A DNA stretch of 64,000 nt from Eubacterium ruminantium (GCA_900108205.1 FNUU01000003.1:21929-85928), one strand, 5' to 3'; positions 18,506 through 28,177 are shown, counted from the stretch's first letter. A program made the numbers and translations. Notes: generated by a model from the letters alone, not told the origin.

Positions 18506-18616
18506 ATGGTAGATTTTAGTAAAAAAAGCAGCAAGAAGAAGAGAATGGCAGCAGTTATTATTTGTTTACTGTTAGTAGCGGGAATGGTAATCGGTATGCT
18601 TGTAGCTGCATTATAG
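18506..18616 (+). CDS. Small single-TM membrane protein (36 residues)
   Basis: ATG at 18506 follows GAGAGGAG (18492-18499) at a good distance and ends at TAG 18614-18616. The product has a lysine-rich start (MVDFSKKSSKKKR) and one hydrophobic helix (MAAVIICLLLVAGMVIGMLV), so it should sit in the membrane with a cytoplasmic basic N-terminus. This layout resembles tiny DUF4044-like proteins of Firmicutes (inference). It precedes the VanW-domain gene by 41 bp and may be cotranscribed. Function unknown. Confidence 0.7.
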   Translation: MVDFSKKSSKKKRMAAVIICLLLVAGMVIGMLVAAL

Positions 18617-18657
18617 TTTGCAGTGCCTGATTATAATGATAATGAGAGAAAAAGAAG

Positions 18658-20211
18658 ATGGATCGGATGAAGAATAAAAAAAGAATATTAAATATATTTA
18701 TTGCTTTTTCGTTCGTTATTTTTAGTTTTTTATTTGCCGGAAATTTGAACGGTAAAAAAGTGGTGAATGCTGAAGAGGAAACGGTCATCAGGCAGGGTGT
18801 TACAATTGATGGCAAGGACGTGAGCGGTCTTACAAAGAAAGAAGCCATGGAGCTTATGAAGAAGGACGCTGATTCCCTTTCAGATGTTGCTGTTACCATT
18901 AAGGATGATACTTATGGAAATGTCAGCACGACTCTTGGTTCACTGGGACTTACCGCGGATTATGAAAAAGCAGTGGAAAATGCAGTAAATGTCGGAAACA
19001 GCGGAGACATCCTGAAGAGATACAGAGAGAATAAGAATATCGAATCAGGCAAGGGTGTTGCATATAAGTCTTCTAAGAAGATCAATAAGGATATCCTTGC
19101 ATCGGTTATAAATAATGCACTTGGCAGCAGAATAAACGAAGGCATAGAGACAACTCTTATCAAGAAGGATGATGGAACAGTATCTGTTGTTGCGTCCGGC
19201 TCACAGATGAAGGTTGACTACACTACCATTACCAAGGCAATCAACAAGCTTATTTCCAAGGGGAATTCTGAGATTTCGACAGATCTTGTACTCCTTGAAA
19301 ATGATAATGGAAAGACAGAATCCCTGAATGATATCACAACACTTCTGGGAAGCTATACCACGGATTACAGCAGTGGCGAGAACAGAATGATGAATGTCGA
19401 GAGAGCTGCAGAACTTATTGACGGTACTATTATGTATCCGGGAGATCAGTTTTCGGTTTATTATACGATCAGTCCGATGAATGCTGAAAATGGATATTAT
19501 AAGGCAACTGTATTTATCGGCGATGGTACAGGAGAGGACTATGGCGGCGGCGTATGTCAGGTGGCTACAACGCTTTATAATGCAGTACTTCGTGCAGAGC
19601 TCCAGATCGATCAGAGAGATTGTCACGGACAGCCTGTTCATTATGTAGATCTTTCCTATGATGCGGCTATCGCAGGAGGATATCTGGATATGGTATTCAC
19701 CAATTCAAGTGAGTATCCTATCTATATCGAGTCAATCTGCAGCGGCGGAGATATCACATTTAATATTTATGGCAAGGAAACAAGACCTGCCAACAGAAGT
19801 ATAGATTTTTATTCAGTGGTAACTGAAGTACTTGAACCGGGTGAGGACATTATCGAAGAGGATAAGGAGCTTCCGCCGGGAGAGGAAGAGGTTACGATCG
19901 AAGCAAGCAGAGGCTACAGAGCTGAGCTTTGGAAGAATATCTATATTGATGGTGAACTTTCTGAAACAGTTTTGGTCAATACAAGTGTTTATCCGGCAGG
20001 AAGCAGGCACATCAGACGTAATTCTGACGAACCTGATGATGACGATAAGGATAAAGACGAGGACAAAGATAAAGACAAAGATAAAGATAAGGACAAGGAT
20101 TCTTCAACTGAAGAGGGCGATACCGGGGAAGGATCTTCGGATACCGAGGAGTCAACAGAAGATACTGAGGCTCCAATCGATCCGGCAACTCCGGGTGATG
20201 CTTCCAGATAA
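18658..20211 (+). CDS. VanW-domain, YoaR-like cell-wall protein
   Basis: 517 residues. An N-terminal hydrophobic segment (~10-28) acts as signal or anchor. A putative peptidoglycan-binding domain with GVTIDGKDVSGLTKKEA (~45) is followed by a second related region. The VanW domain is at ~245-380 (YPGDQFSVY, GYYKATVFIGDG, GGGVCQVATTLYNAVLRA). A G5-like segment follows (~395-455), and the tail alternates D and K, then E/S/T (DKDKDEDKDKDKDKDKD). It acts outside the membrane, probably on or bound to peptidoglycan. VanW itself has no proven activity. It heads a run of closely spaced genes (18 bp to the next). Confidence 0.85.
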   Translation: MDRMKNKKRILNIFIAFSFVIFSFLFAGNLNGKKVVNAEEETVIRQGVTIDGKDVSGLTKKEAMELMKKDADSLSDVAVTIKDDTYGNVSTTLGSLGLTADYEKAVENAVNVGNSGDILKRYRENKNIESGKGVAYKSSKKINKDILASVINNALGSRINEGIETTLIKKDDGTVSVVASGSQMKVDYTTITKAINKLISKGNSEISTDLVLLENDNGKTESLNDITTLLGSYTTDYSSGENRMMNVERAAELIDGTIMYPGDQFSVYYTISPMNAENGYYKATVFIGDGTGEDYGGGVCQVATTLYNAVLRAELQIDQRDCHGQPVHYVDLSYDAAIAGGYLDMVFTNSSEYPIYIESICSGGDITFNIYGKETRPANRSIDFYSVVTEVLEPGEDIIEEDKELPPGEEEVTIEASRGYRAELWKNIYIDGELSETVLVNTSVYPAGSRHIRRNSDEPDDDDKDKDEDKDKDKDKDKDKDSSTEEGDTGEGSSDTEESTEDTEAPIDPATPGDASR

Positions 20212-20229
20212 GAATTTTTTGAGGTACCG

Positions 20230-21522
20230 ATGAAAACAGGAAGTATTTCTGAGATGGTGCTTAAGAGAAGTGTCCTTAAGCATATTCGAAAAGATAAGAA
20301 TATAGTTAAAAGTGGAGCGGCATTAGGAAACGACGCCGCTCTGCTTTGTATAGGAGAAAATGATGATATAACCCTTTCGGAGGGCTTTTCGGACAGCTGT
20401 GAGCTGACGAAGGCTGTATCAGAGAGGATTGGCCTTGATCCGCTGGAAATGGCATATATCAGAGCATACAACAATATGTCTGCGGCAGCGGCGGTTCCAT
20501 TTGCGGCTTTGATAAATATCACAGTTGGCAGGCTCGTCAAAGAGGGACGCGTCAGGACTATGATGTCTGAAATATCGGAGACAGCCTTCCGGGACAGCAT
20601 ATCCATAATTGGCGGTGATACCAAGATATCCGGGGCGATGCAGGAAGATGCGGTAACAGCCGAGGTTGTAATGCTGGGCAGAAGCATGAAGCTCCGTGGT
20701 GATAATATTTCGGAGAGTAAGAAGATTGCGGATAGTAAAAATATTGCAGAGAGTAAGAACGTTGCGGATAGAAAAAATATCACAGAGAGTGATAGCGTTG
20801 CGGATAGAAAAAATATCACAGAGAGTGATAGCGTTGCGGATAGAAAAAATATCGCAGGGAACAAGAAGATTGCGGCAGGAGATCAGGTTATAATCTGCGG
20901 AAATGCGGGATATTACGGAACATCGAATCTTATAATAAGATATAAGGAAAAATTACTGAAGAAGCTTCCGGAAAGTTTTTTGGAACAGGCAGTGCTAAAG
21001 TCAAAGGAAGAACTGTTTATCAGAGATATGGCAGAGGCAGCGTATAAATATAAAGCCAAATATGTCCATGACATTTCAAATGGCGGCATTTATGCGGCGC
21101 TTTACCAGACAGCAGATAAGGCAGGCATGGGCATAAAGGTAAGGCATGAGGATATACCGGTAAGGCAGGAGACTATAGAGGTTTCTGAAAGGCTGGGTAT
21201 AAACCCATATATGCTTTGCGGCACAGGAGGACTAGTGATTGTATGCAGTCCTGAGGATACGGAGGAGCTGATCAGGCAGCTTACGCTTGTAAAGGATAAA
21301 ATGTATGCTTCCGGGGATAAACGGACAGAAGAGCAGGCAGATTACAAAACAGAAGATCAGGCAGATGTCTCTATAAGAGGCCTGCAGGATGAGAAAACTG
21401 TACGTCTGGCGGGAGAGATCACAAAGGAGAGACTGAGATGTATTTATTCTGAAGCCTGTCTGATCAACAGAGTGATAGAAATGCCGGATGGTGATGAAAT
21501 GTATAAGGAGGTTATGGAATGA
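20230..21522 (+). CDS. AIR synthase-related protein (HypE/ThiL-like fold)
   Basis: 430 residues. The start KSGAALGNDAALL and the later GGDTKISGAM and DISNGGIYAALYQTA blocks match the AIR synthase/HypE/ThiL ATP-binding superfamily, whose members phosphorylate or activate a carboxamide or phosphate. The usual length is ~330. Two low-complexity stretches account for much of the excess: 12-residue repeats (DSVADRKNITES type) at ~160-215 and RTEEQADYKTEDQAD at ~365-385. The 3' end overlaps the Lrp-type gene by 4 bp. HypE is unlikely, as no other hydrogenase maturation genes are seen. Substrate unknown. Confidence 0.8.
   Translation: MKTGSISEMVLKRSVLKHIRKDKNIVKSGAALGNDAALLCIGENDDITLSEGFSDSCELTKAVSERIGLDPLEMAYIRAYNNMSAAAAVPFAALINITVGRLVKEGRVRTMMSEISETAFRDSISIIGGDTKISGAMQEDAVTAEVVMLGRSMKLRGDNISESKKIADSKNIAESKNVADRKNITESDSVADRKNITESDSVADRKNIAGNKKIAAGDQVIICGNAGYYGTSNLIIRYKEKLLKKLPESFLEQAVLKSKEELFIRDMAEAAYKYKAKYVHDISNGGIYAALYQTADKAGMGIKVRHEDIPVRQETIEVSERLGINPYMLCGTGGLVIVCSPEDTEELIRQLTLVKDKMYASGDKRTEEQADYKTEDQADVSIRGLQDEKTVRLAGEITKERLRCIYSEACLINRVIEMPDGDEMYKEVME
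20725..20868 (+). repeat. 36-bp in-frame tandem repeat, 4 copies
   Basis: Units start at 20725, 20761, 20797 and 20833. The middle two are identical (GTTGCGGATAGAAAAAATAT first), while the outer ones have diverged. They encode the 12-residue insertion in the AIR-synthase-like protein. Confidence 0.9.
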
Positions 21523-22022
21523 GTATGGAATTAAAGAAAAAAATCTTAAATATCATAGGGGAAAACAGCAGACTGTCTGCTGAGGAAGTCGCTGCAATGC
21601 TTGGAGAGACTACGGAAGCAGTCGCAGAAGCAATAAGTGAAATGGAAAAGGACGGTATTATCGGTGGTTATCATACAATGATCAACTGGGACCGCTTTGA
21701 GGGAGAAGATAGAGTTACAGCTCAGATTGGTGTAAAGATCGCACCAGTCAGGGGAGAGGGCTTCGACAGGATAGCTGCAAGAATAAGCAAGTTTGAAGAG
21801 GTTAATTCTGTTTATCTTATGTCAGGATCTTCCTACGATCTGATCCTTCTGATCGAGGGTGAGAGCATGAAGGATATTGCGCATTTTGTATATGATAAGA
21901 TTGCTCCGATGGATTCGGTTGTTTCCACGGCAACGTATTTCGTTATGAAAAAATATAAGGATCATAATGTGATCTTTGAGTCAGAAAAAGATATAGACGA
22001 AAGGATGCAGGTAGTATTATGA
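21519..22022 (+). CDS. Lrp/AsnC-family transcriptional regulator
   Basis: 167 residues. N-terminal winged helix (~1-60; LSAEEVAAMLGETTEAVAEA, then EKDGIIGGYHTMINW) and C-terminal RAM effector-binding domain (~70-150; VNSVYLMSGSSYDLILLIEG). Starts with ATGA overlapping the upstream stop and itself overlaps the aminotransferase start by 4 bp, so all three are translationally coupled. It probably senses an amino acid and may control this same transcript or amino-acid metabolism genes (inference). Confidence 0.9.
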   Translation: MSMELKKKILNIIGENSRLSAEEVAAMLGETTEAVAEAISEMEKDGIIGGYHTMINWDRFEGEDRVTAQIGVKIAPVRGEGFDRIAARISKFEEVNSVYLMSGSSYDLILLIEGESMKDIAHFVYDKIAPMDSVVSTATYFVMKKYKDHNVIFESEKDIDERMQVVL

Positions 22023-23182
22023 GAAATCCCTTAAGTGATGTGGTTGTAGGGCTTAAGCCTTCAGGAATAAGAAAGTTTTTTGATATCGTAAGCGAAATGC
22101 CGGATGCTATCTCTCTGGGAGTTGGTGAGCCGGATTTTGACACACCGTGGCATATCTGTGATGAGGGAATATACTCTCTGGAGAAGGGAAAAACCTTCTA
22201 TACTTCCAATTCCGGTCTTCTTGAGCTCAGAAAAGAAATCTGCAAATGGTATAAAGAGAAATATAATTGCGTGTATGCTCCTGAAAAGGAATGTCTCATT
22301 ACTGTCGGAGGGAGTGAGGGAATCGATCTTGCCCTCAGAGCTCTCATCAATCCGGGAGATGAGGTTATAATTCCCGAACCAAGTTATGTATCGTATGTTC
22401 CGTGTACACGTCTTGCAGGTGGAAAACCGGTGATCATCGATCTTAAAAATGAAAACCGCTTCAAGCTTACGGCAGAGGAACTTGAAGCAGCAGTTACAGA
22501 TAAAACTAAGGTACTCATATTATCGTATCCGAATAACCCGACAGGGGCTGTTATGAGTAAGGAGGACCTTATTCCTATAGCTAAGATCGCCATCGAGAAG
22601 GATATAATTGTTATTTCCGATGAGATATATTCCGAGCTTACTTACGGTGAAGAAGGACATTTTTCTATAGCGGCTCTTCCGGGAATGGCAGAGAGAACCA
22701 TAATAATAAATGGTTTCTCCAAGGCTTATGCCATGACAGGCTGGAGACTTGGTTATGCTCTTGCGCCTAAAATGATTGCTGAGCAGATGACAAAGATCCA
22801 TCAGTTTGCCATCATGTGTGCTCCTACAACGAGTCAGTATGCAGCTATAAATGCCATAAAGGAAGGCGATAAAGATATAGCTAAGATGAGAGAGTCTTAC
22901 GACAGCAGACGTAAGTTCCTTCTAAGACAGTTTGAGATCATGGGACTTCCGTGCTTTGAGCCGGAAGGTGCATTTTATGTATTTCCATGTATTAAAGAGT
23001 TTAATATGAGCAGTGAACAGTTCTGTACAGAGCTTCTGAAACAGAAAAAACTGGCGGTTGTTCCGGGGTCTGCCTTCGGAGAAAGCGGTGAAGGATTCGT
23101 AAGAATTTCCTATGCTTACTCCATTGATGAACTCCGTGAGGCAATTTCCAGAATTGAGGACTTTATAAAAGACCTCAGGTAG
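22019..23182 (+). CDS. Pyridoxal-phosphate aminotransferase, class I/II
   Basis: 387 residues, fold-type I. Transfers an amino group from an amino acid to a 2-oxo acid. Visible motifs: SLGVGEPDFDTPWHI (~33), the YPNNPTGAVMS substrate/cofactor loop (~165), DEIYSELTY (~200), and the PLP lysine in NGFSKAYAMTGWRLGYA (~233). Arg in EGFVRISYA binds the carboxylate. It is coupled to the Lrp-type regulator by a 4-bp overlap, as in many amino-acid catabolic units. Aspartate, aromatic or branched amino acids are all possible substrates. R1 copy F begins at the stop codon. Confidence 0.9.
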   Translation: MRNPLSDVVVGLKPSGIRKFFDIVSEMPDAISLGVGEPDFDTPWHICDEGIYSLEKGKTFYTSNSGLLELRKEICKWYKEKYNCVYAPEKECLITVGGSEGIDLALRALINPGDEVIIPEPSYVSYVPCTRLAGGKPVIIDLKNENRFKLTAEELEAAVTDKTKVLILSYPNNPTGAVMSKEDLIPIAKIAIEKDIIVISDEIYSELTYGEEGHFSIAALPGMAERTIIINGFSKAYAMTGWRLGYALAPKMIAEQMTKIHQFAIMCAPTTSQYAAINAIKEGDKDIAKMRESYDSRRKFLLRQFEIMGLPCFEPEGAFYVFPCIKEFNMSSEQFCTELLKQKKLAVVPGSAFGESGEGFVRISYAYSIDELREAISRIEDFIKDLR

Positions 23183-23240
23183 ATACCGGAGGCCTTTAGC
23201 TCTGCAGGATTATGAGATGCGGTTTTTGCTTCTCAAAATG
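23181..23240 (+). repeat. R1 dispersed palindromic repeat, copy F
   Basis: GATACCGGAGGCCTTTAGCT (degraded core), then GCAGGATTATGAGATGCGG and TTTTTGCTTCTC. It lies between the converging aminotransferase and histidine-kinase genes. Confidence 0.75.
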
Positions 23241-23259
23241 ATAGAATATATTCTTGTAT

Positions 23260-24750
23260 TTAAAGGGTGCCGTTTGGAGGTGAAAGTACCTCGGTGGTGC
23301 CCTTTATGTGCATTTTGGTAAGGGTGAAGGTGAATACAGAACCTTCGCCTTCTGTACTTATAACGTCAATATTTTCATTGTGGGCTTTGATAATCTCCTT
23401 GGTGATGGCAAGACCAAGACCGGTTCCCTGTTTATCCTTGCCACGGGACTGGTCGCCCTTGTAAAAACGTTCAAAAATCTTCTTCTGGGTATCTTCTGAC
23501 ATACCGATACCTTCATCTTTTACGGATACAAAGATTTTTTCTTTCTTGTCGGTAAGCGTAACGGTTATCTTCTTGCCGGAAGGAGTAAATTTGATCGCGT
23601 TGTCTATCAGGTTGTAAATAACCTGCTGAATCTTTGATTTATCTGCAGTGACCATGGTGTTTTCAACATGGTTGTTGAGATATATCGCTATATTCTTCTC
23701 AATACATTTCATTTCAAAAGTATTAAGAGTCGGTTTGATTATCTCTATAAGGTCAAAGTCCTTAAGCTTAAGATACGGACCGTATTTTTCAAGATTGTTC
23801 AGATCCAGAAGACCGGTGGTAAGCTTAGTAAGACGCTGGGTCTCATTTAAAATGATATCCAGATAACGATCCTGCTTCTCCGGCGGTATGGTACCATCCT
23901 TTATAGCCTCCACATAACCCTTAATAGATGTAAGCGGAGAGCGGAAGTCGTGAGAGATATTGGAGATAAAATCTCTTCTGTACTGTTCCAGCTTTGATAA
24001 TTCATCAGCCATATATTCCATGGACTGAGCCAGCTGGCCGATCTCATCCTGAGATTTGATATCCGTCTTTGTGTCAAAGTTACCCTTTGAATATTCTGTA
24101 GCCACGGAAGAAAGCTTCTTGACAGGAGACATAACCTTCTTGGATACTATCTGAATAAAAGTAAAAGATATGATAATGATCACCAGGCATGGCAGGTAAA
24201 CTATCCTGAATATATTTTTAAGAAGCGAGCTGATCTGCATCGCAGGAGAGTGCATTATGATGGCGCCGATGTTTTCAGGTTCTCCCTCCGGAATGCCGTC
24301 ATCAGTAAATTTCTGATAGGAAAGAGGAATATTTATGGAGATCATATCTTCATCATAGATATTGTAGAAATTACCTGTCTGCGTATGCCTTGTGTTAAGC
24401 TCATAGCCTCCGTATATCTGGAAGATTCCGGTTGGAAGAGGTCCTCTCTTTTTACTGTCCGAGGAAGAAACGATAAGACCGTTTTTATCCACGTACCAGA
24501 TGTCTGCGTTAAGGACGGTTGCATAATAATTAAACTGCTTCGAAACGTCTTTTGCATCAAACGCACCGGAAACATAAGAATTCATGGTCTGGGATGCAAT
24601 AAGCTGGGCTTCATTTGTAAGCGTTTCTTCCTTCTCGTTGGTAAGTGCACTTTTAGATGTAAAACTTGTAAATGTGATCAGTACCGCAAAGGAAAGTATT
24701 AAAATAAGGAGAAATGACAGATAGATTCTATCAAATATGGAATGTCTCAT
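23260..24750 (-). CDS. Sensor histidine kinase
   Basis: 496 residues. Two membrane segments (~12-33 and ~185-207) bracket an extracytoplasmic sensor. A HAMP domain follows (~205-260), then the phosphoacceptor H in ISHDFRSPLTSIKGY (~275), the N box NLIDNAIKFTPSG (~395), and G boxes VKDEGIGMS and GTGLGLAITKEII. All catalytic motifs are intact. It autophosphorylates and passes phosphate to the OmpR-type regulator encoded 4 bp upstream on the same strand. The signal sensed is unknown; a membrane or wall cue is likely for this kind of kinase. Confidence 0.93.
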   Translation of the reverse strand: MRHSIFDRIYLSFLLILILSFAVLITFTSFTSKSALTNEKEETLTNEAQLIASQTMNSYVSGAFDAKDVSKQFNYYATVLNADIWYVDKNGLIVSSSDSKKRGPLPTGIFQIYGGYELNTRHTQTGNFYNIYDEDMISINIPLSYQKFTDDGIPEGEPENIGAIIMHSPAMQISSLLKNIFRIVYLPCLVIIIISFTFIQIVSKKVMSPVKKLSSVATEYSKGNFDTKTDIKSQDEIGQLAQSMEYMADELSKLEQYRRDFISNISHDFRSPLTSIKGYVEAIKDGTIPPEKQDRYLDIILNETQRLTKLTTGLLDLNNLEKYGPYLKLKDFDLIEIIKPTLNTFEMKCIEKNIAIYLNNHVENTMVTADKSKIQQVIYNLIDNAIKFTPSGKKITVTLTDKKEKIFVSVKDEGIGMSEDTQKKIFERFYKGDQSRGKDKQGTGLGLAITKEIIKAHNENIDVISTEGEGSVFTFTLTKMHIKGTTEVLSPPNGTL

Positions 24751-24754
24751 AAGC

Positions 24755-25489
24755 TTATCTTACCTCGAATTTATAACCGATTCTCCATACAGTGGCGATA
24801 GTCCAGTTATACTTGTCGGACAATTTTTCACGAAGCCTTTTTACGTGAACATCAACGGTTCTTGTGTCTCCCATAAACTCATAGCCCCACAGCTGGTTTA
24901 AAAGCTGCTCTCTTGTAAATACCTGATTTGGACGGCTTGCCATGAAATATAAGAGCTCCAGTTCCTTAGGAGGCATTTCCACGTGCTGTCCTTCAAGGGT
25001 AACAGTGTAGTGGGAAATGTTGATTATAAGGTTATCATATTCAACAAATTCGCCGTCACGATCGTAGTTAACCTTACCGATAGGTCTGTTTTCCTCTTCC
25101 TCCGGTGTTTCGGGCTTTGGAGAGGCTGAACGACGGAGGACTGCATGTACTCTTGCCACAAGCTCATTTGAATCAAAAGGCTTCATAATGTAGTCATCAG
25201 CTCCCATTTTAAGACCGAGGACCTTATCAAATACCTCGCCCTTGGCTGAGAGCATGATTATTGGTGTGTTAAGGCTTTTTCTGACTCTCTGGCAGACTTC
25301 GTAGCCGTCTATTCCGGGAAGCATTATGTCCAGAAGTATAAGGTCCGGTTCGAAGGACTTAACCTTTTCAAGAGCAGATTCACCATCCGTAGCGATCTCT
25401 GTCTCGAAGCATTCTTTCATCAGATAGAGAGAGATCAGTTCTGCGATATTTTCATCATCGTCAACAATAAGTATTTTTTGCTTTGTCAT
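24755..25489 (-). CDS. OmpR/PhoB-family response regulator
   Basis: 244 residues. Receiver domain (~1-120) with acidic pocket VDDDENIAE and the phosphoacceptor Asp in LILLDIMLPGIDGYEV (~53), and Lys in IMKPFDSNEL. A linker rich in Pro/Glu (SPKPETPEEEENRP) leads to a C-terminal winged helix (~150-240; ELLYFMASRPNQVFTREQLL, and TVDVHVKRLREKL). Partner of the histidine kinase gene 4 bp downstream. The order mutS2, regulator, kinase on one strand suggests one transcript. Confidence 0.95.
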   Translation of the reverse strand: MTKQKILIVDDDENIAELISLYLMKECFETEIATDGESALEKVKSFEPDLILLDIMLPGIDGYEVCQRVRKSLNTPIIMLSAKGEVFDKVLGLKMGADDYIMKPFDSNELVARVHAVLRRSASPKPETPEEEENRPIGKVNYDRDGEFVEYDNLIINISHYTVTLEGQHVEMPPKELELLYFMASRPNQVFTREQLLNQLWGYEFMGDTRTVDVHVKRLREKLSDKYNWTIATVWRIGYKFEVR

Positions 25490-25524
25490 GACATGACCCC
25501 CTGTGGATATTATTATTTAATAAA

Positions 25525-27906
25525 CTACAGATTAACTATAGTAACGCCGGCATCTCCCTCGCCGAATTCTCCGAGGCGGAAGCTCTTAACGTAGGAGAGA
25601 CGCTTTAAATGATCATGTATACCTTTCCTTAGAGCACCGGTGCCCTTACCATGGACTACCCGGACGCTTTCAGCGTGTGAAAGCATGGCATCGTCTAAGA
25701 ATTTGTCAAGTTCAGCTACAGCTTCATCTACTGTTTTGCCAAGAAGATTGATCTCAGGTTTAAAGCTGTAGGATTTATTGAAGCCGCTGTTTCCGGCCTT
25801 TTTGCTGTATTTATGTTCTTCTGTGGCATCATTTATGATCATAAGATCACTGATAGGAAGGCGGGAGCTGAGTATACCCATTCCCACAAGAGCCATTCCT
25901 TTGTTGTCGGGCAGCTCTAAGATATGGCCCTCTGTATCAAGACTTATAACCTTAACTGTATCTCCGAGATGGAAGTCTGAGGATTTGTGACCGCCTGTAA
26001 GAGAAGAATTCTTGGAGAAAGTATTCTTTGAAGCCATTTTTCCGGCCTTTTCCCTGAGGTTTGTACGAAGCTGCTCCATCTTCTTCGCATCGGCCCGGGA
26101 CGGATCCTTAAGCCATTTATTATAATCACGGATGGCGCTGTCGGCTTCTTCCTTGGCATTTTCAAGGATTTCTCTTGCCTCTTCCCTTGCTTTTTCAATT
26201 ATACGCCGCTTTTCTTCATCGGCGGCTTTTTCCTTTTCGGAAAGGCGCTTCTTTAAGATTTCTATCTCTTTGTGGCTTTCTTCAATCTCTTTTTTATGTT
26301 CTTCAGCCTCACGTTTGGCTTTGTCAAGGTCTGCGATAAGCTCTTCAGCATTTATTACATCTTTATCAATACCGCTGCGGGCTCTTTCAATGATATACTC
26401 CGGAAGACCAAGCTTTTTTGAAATGGCAAATGCATTTGACTTGCCCGGAACGCCCATTTGCAGCTTGTAGGTAGGCTGGAGTGTTGCTATATCAAACTCA
26501 CAGGAAGCATTTTCTACTCCCGGTGTGGCGATGGCAAAGGTCTTAAGCTCGCTGTAATGGGTAGTAGCCATAACGGTGGCACCCTTCTCCATAAGGTCGG
26601 AGAGAATGGCGGTTGCAAGAGCAGCTCCTTCCACGGGATCGGTTCCGCCGCCGGGTTCATCGAAGAGGCAGAGACAGTTGCTGTCCGTATGTTCAACGAT
26701 ATATACAATATTGCTCATATGTGATGAGAAGGTGGAGAGGTTCTGCTCAATACTCTGTTCATCACCGATATCTGCGAAAATGTCATTATATACAGCGATC
26801 TTTGTGCCATAGCGGGCAGGAATATGAAGTCCTGACTGAGCCATGAGAGTCAGCAGTCCGAGAGTCTTAAGAGAGACGGTCTTACCACCTGTATTAGGTC
26901 CCGTGACAATAAGAAGTGTACAGTCTTCACCAAGCCTCAGATCTATTGGCACTGCGGTTGAACGTTCGAGAAGAGGGTGGATAGCAGACTTAAGGTCGAT
27001 TATCCCTTCTTCATTCAGAATAGGCTCTGAACCGCGGTAAGAGTAACTGAATTTGGCCTTCGCAAATATAAAATCCAGGTCTGTCAGCAGCTTGAAGCAT
27101 TCCGTGAGCTCCTCAACCCGGGCTGCGCAGAGCTCGGAAAGAGTCATGAGTATACGTTCGATCTCTATATGCTCTTCATTTTCCAGCTCTCTTATATCAT
27201 TATTGAGATTGACAACTTCAAGAGGCTCTATAAAAAGTGTGGAGCCTGTAGAAGACTGGTCATGTATCATTCCCGGAAATTTGGTCCTGTAGGAGGCCTT
27301 GACAGGAATACAGTATCTGCCGCTTCTTGTTGTGATAAGAGCTTCCTGCAGATAATCCTTTGCGGCCTCGGAATGAATGATCTTCTCTAACTTCTGACGT
27401 ATCCTTCCGTAGGATATTTCTATATTTTTTCTGATCTCTTTCAGCTTTCTTGAGGCGTCGTCCGCAATCTCATCAGCGGAAATGATGCATCGCTTTATCT
27501 CGGAGGAAATCTCCGGAAAGCAGTTTAAAAAGCTGAAATACTGTACAAGACTGTCGTTTATTACTTCCTCGGCGTCGGATTTCATCTCTCCGTAGGCCTT
27601 GGCATTCTTTGCTGTTTCAAGCATTGCGGCAATTCCCAGCAGCTCAGAGGCTGAAAGCGGAGAATTGATGGCAAGGAGTTTAAGTGATGCTCCGACATCT
27701 GTCAGTCCTGAAAATGACAGATTTCCATTCTTGCTGATCCTGAGGCAGGCATCCCTTGTTTCTTCCTGAAGTGTGCGGATCCTTTCTATATCCCTGTAAG
27801 GCGTAAGCCTTTCCGCTCTTTTTTTTGCCATAGGGGATGCTGCATATTCCGCAAGCATGGATAATATTTTGTTGTATTCAAGTATTCGTAAAGTTCTTTT
27901 ATTCAT
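25525..27906 (-). CDS. mutS2: Endonuclease MutS2 (ribosome-rescue/recombination ATPase)
   Basis: 793 residues. MutS-family ATPase with a coiled-coil clamp and C-terminal Smr nuclease domain. MutS2 acts on branched DNA and, in Bacillus, splits collided ribosomes. Walker A is VTGPNTGGKTVSL (~330), Walker B is LCLFDEPGGGTDPVEGA (~410). A long charged coiled coil spans ~510-610. The Smr domain at ~715-793 has VRVVHGKGTGALRKGI. Canonical length (~785). Its stop is 35 bp from the regulator gene on the same strand. A weak ribosome site precedes ATG 27906. Confidence 0.95.
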   Translation of the reverse strand: MNKRTLRILEYNKILSMLAEYAASPMAKKRAERLTPYRDIERIRTLQEETRDACLRISKNGNLSFSGLTDVGASLKLLAINSPLSASELLGIAAMLETAKNAKAYGEMKSDAEEVINDSLVQYFSFLNCFPEISSEIKRCIISADEIADDASRKLKEIRKNIEISYGRIRQKLEKIIHSEAAKDYLQEALITTRSGRYCIPVKASYRTKFPGMIHDQSSTGSTLFIEPLEVVNLNNDIRELENEEHIEIERILMTLSELCAARVEELTECFKLLTDLDFIFAKAKFSYSYRGSEPILNEEGIIDLKSAIHPLLERSTAVPIDLRLGEDCTLLIVTGPNTGGKTVSLKTLGLLTLMAQSGLHIPARYGTKIAVYNDIFADIGDEQSIEQNLSTFSSHMSNIVYIVEHTDSNCLCLFDEPGGGTDPVEGAALATAILSDLMEKGATVMATTHYSELKTFAIATPGVENASCEFDIATLQPTYKLQMGVPGKSNAFAISKKLGLPEYIIERARSGIDKDVINAEELIADLDKAKREAEEHKKEIEESHKEIEILKKRLSEKEKAADEEKRRIIEKAREEAREILENAKEEADSAIRDYNKWLKDPSRADAKKMEQLRTNLREKAGKMASKNTFSKNSSLTGGHKSSDFHLGDTVKVISLDTEGHILELPDNKGMALVGMGILSSRLPISDLMIINDATEEHKYSKKAGNSGFNKSYSFKPEINLLGKTVDEAVAELDKFLDDAMLSHAESVRVVHGKGTGALRKGIHDHLKRLSYVKSFRLGEFGEGDAGVTIVNL

Positions 27907-28130
27907 AAGTGTATAATAACATATTTATAGAAAAAATGTAGTGTTTTCAGAGTATAATTTCTGAAGAATTATCAGATTTTGAAGGAATTTTGCCAAATTT
28001 TTATAGTTTTTCCACGGTTTTTTTACAGATAATTATATTTCATGTCATTCTTTGTTCATATTTGGGTGTTATATTAATTTCAACGAGATAAGTTAACCTT
28101 TTCATTTCATAGTTTTCATAGTTTAGATCA

Positions 28131-28163
28131 AAAAAACCGCTACGTATGAGAGCGGTTTTTTTA
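28131..28163. terminator. Bidirectional hairpin with T/A tracts between divergent genes
   Basis: The stem AAAAAACCGCT (28131-28141) pairs with AGCGGTTTTTT (28151-28161). T tracts exist on both strands. It lies upstream of both mutS2 (minus) and murJ (plus), so it ends neither gene; it may stop a short transcript or insulate the two promoters. Nothing else is recognised in 27907-28130. Confidence 0.75.
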
Positions 28164-28177
28164 ATCTAAAAAAACAA

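Noticed and set aside
19989-20864. A 291-codon minus-strand open frame opposite the VanW and AIR-synthase genes
   Set aside because: Its repetitive Leu/Ser composition mirrors the repeats in the plus-strand genes, and it has no ribosome site.
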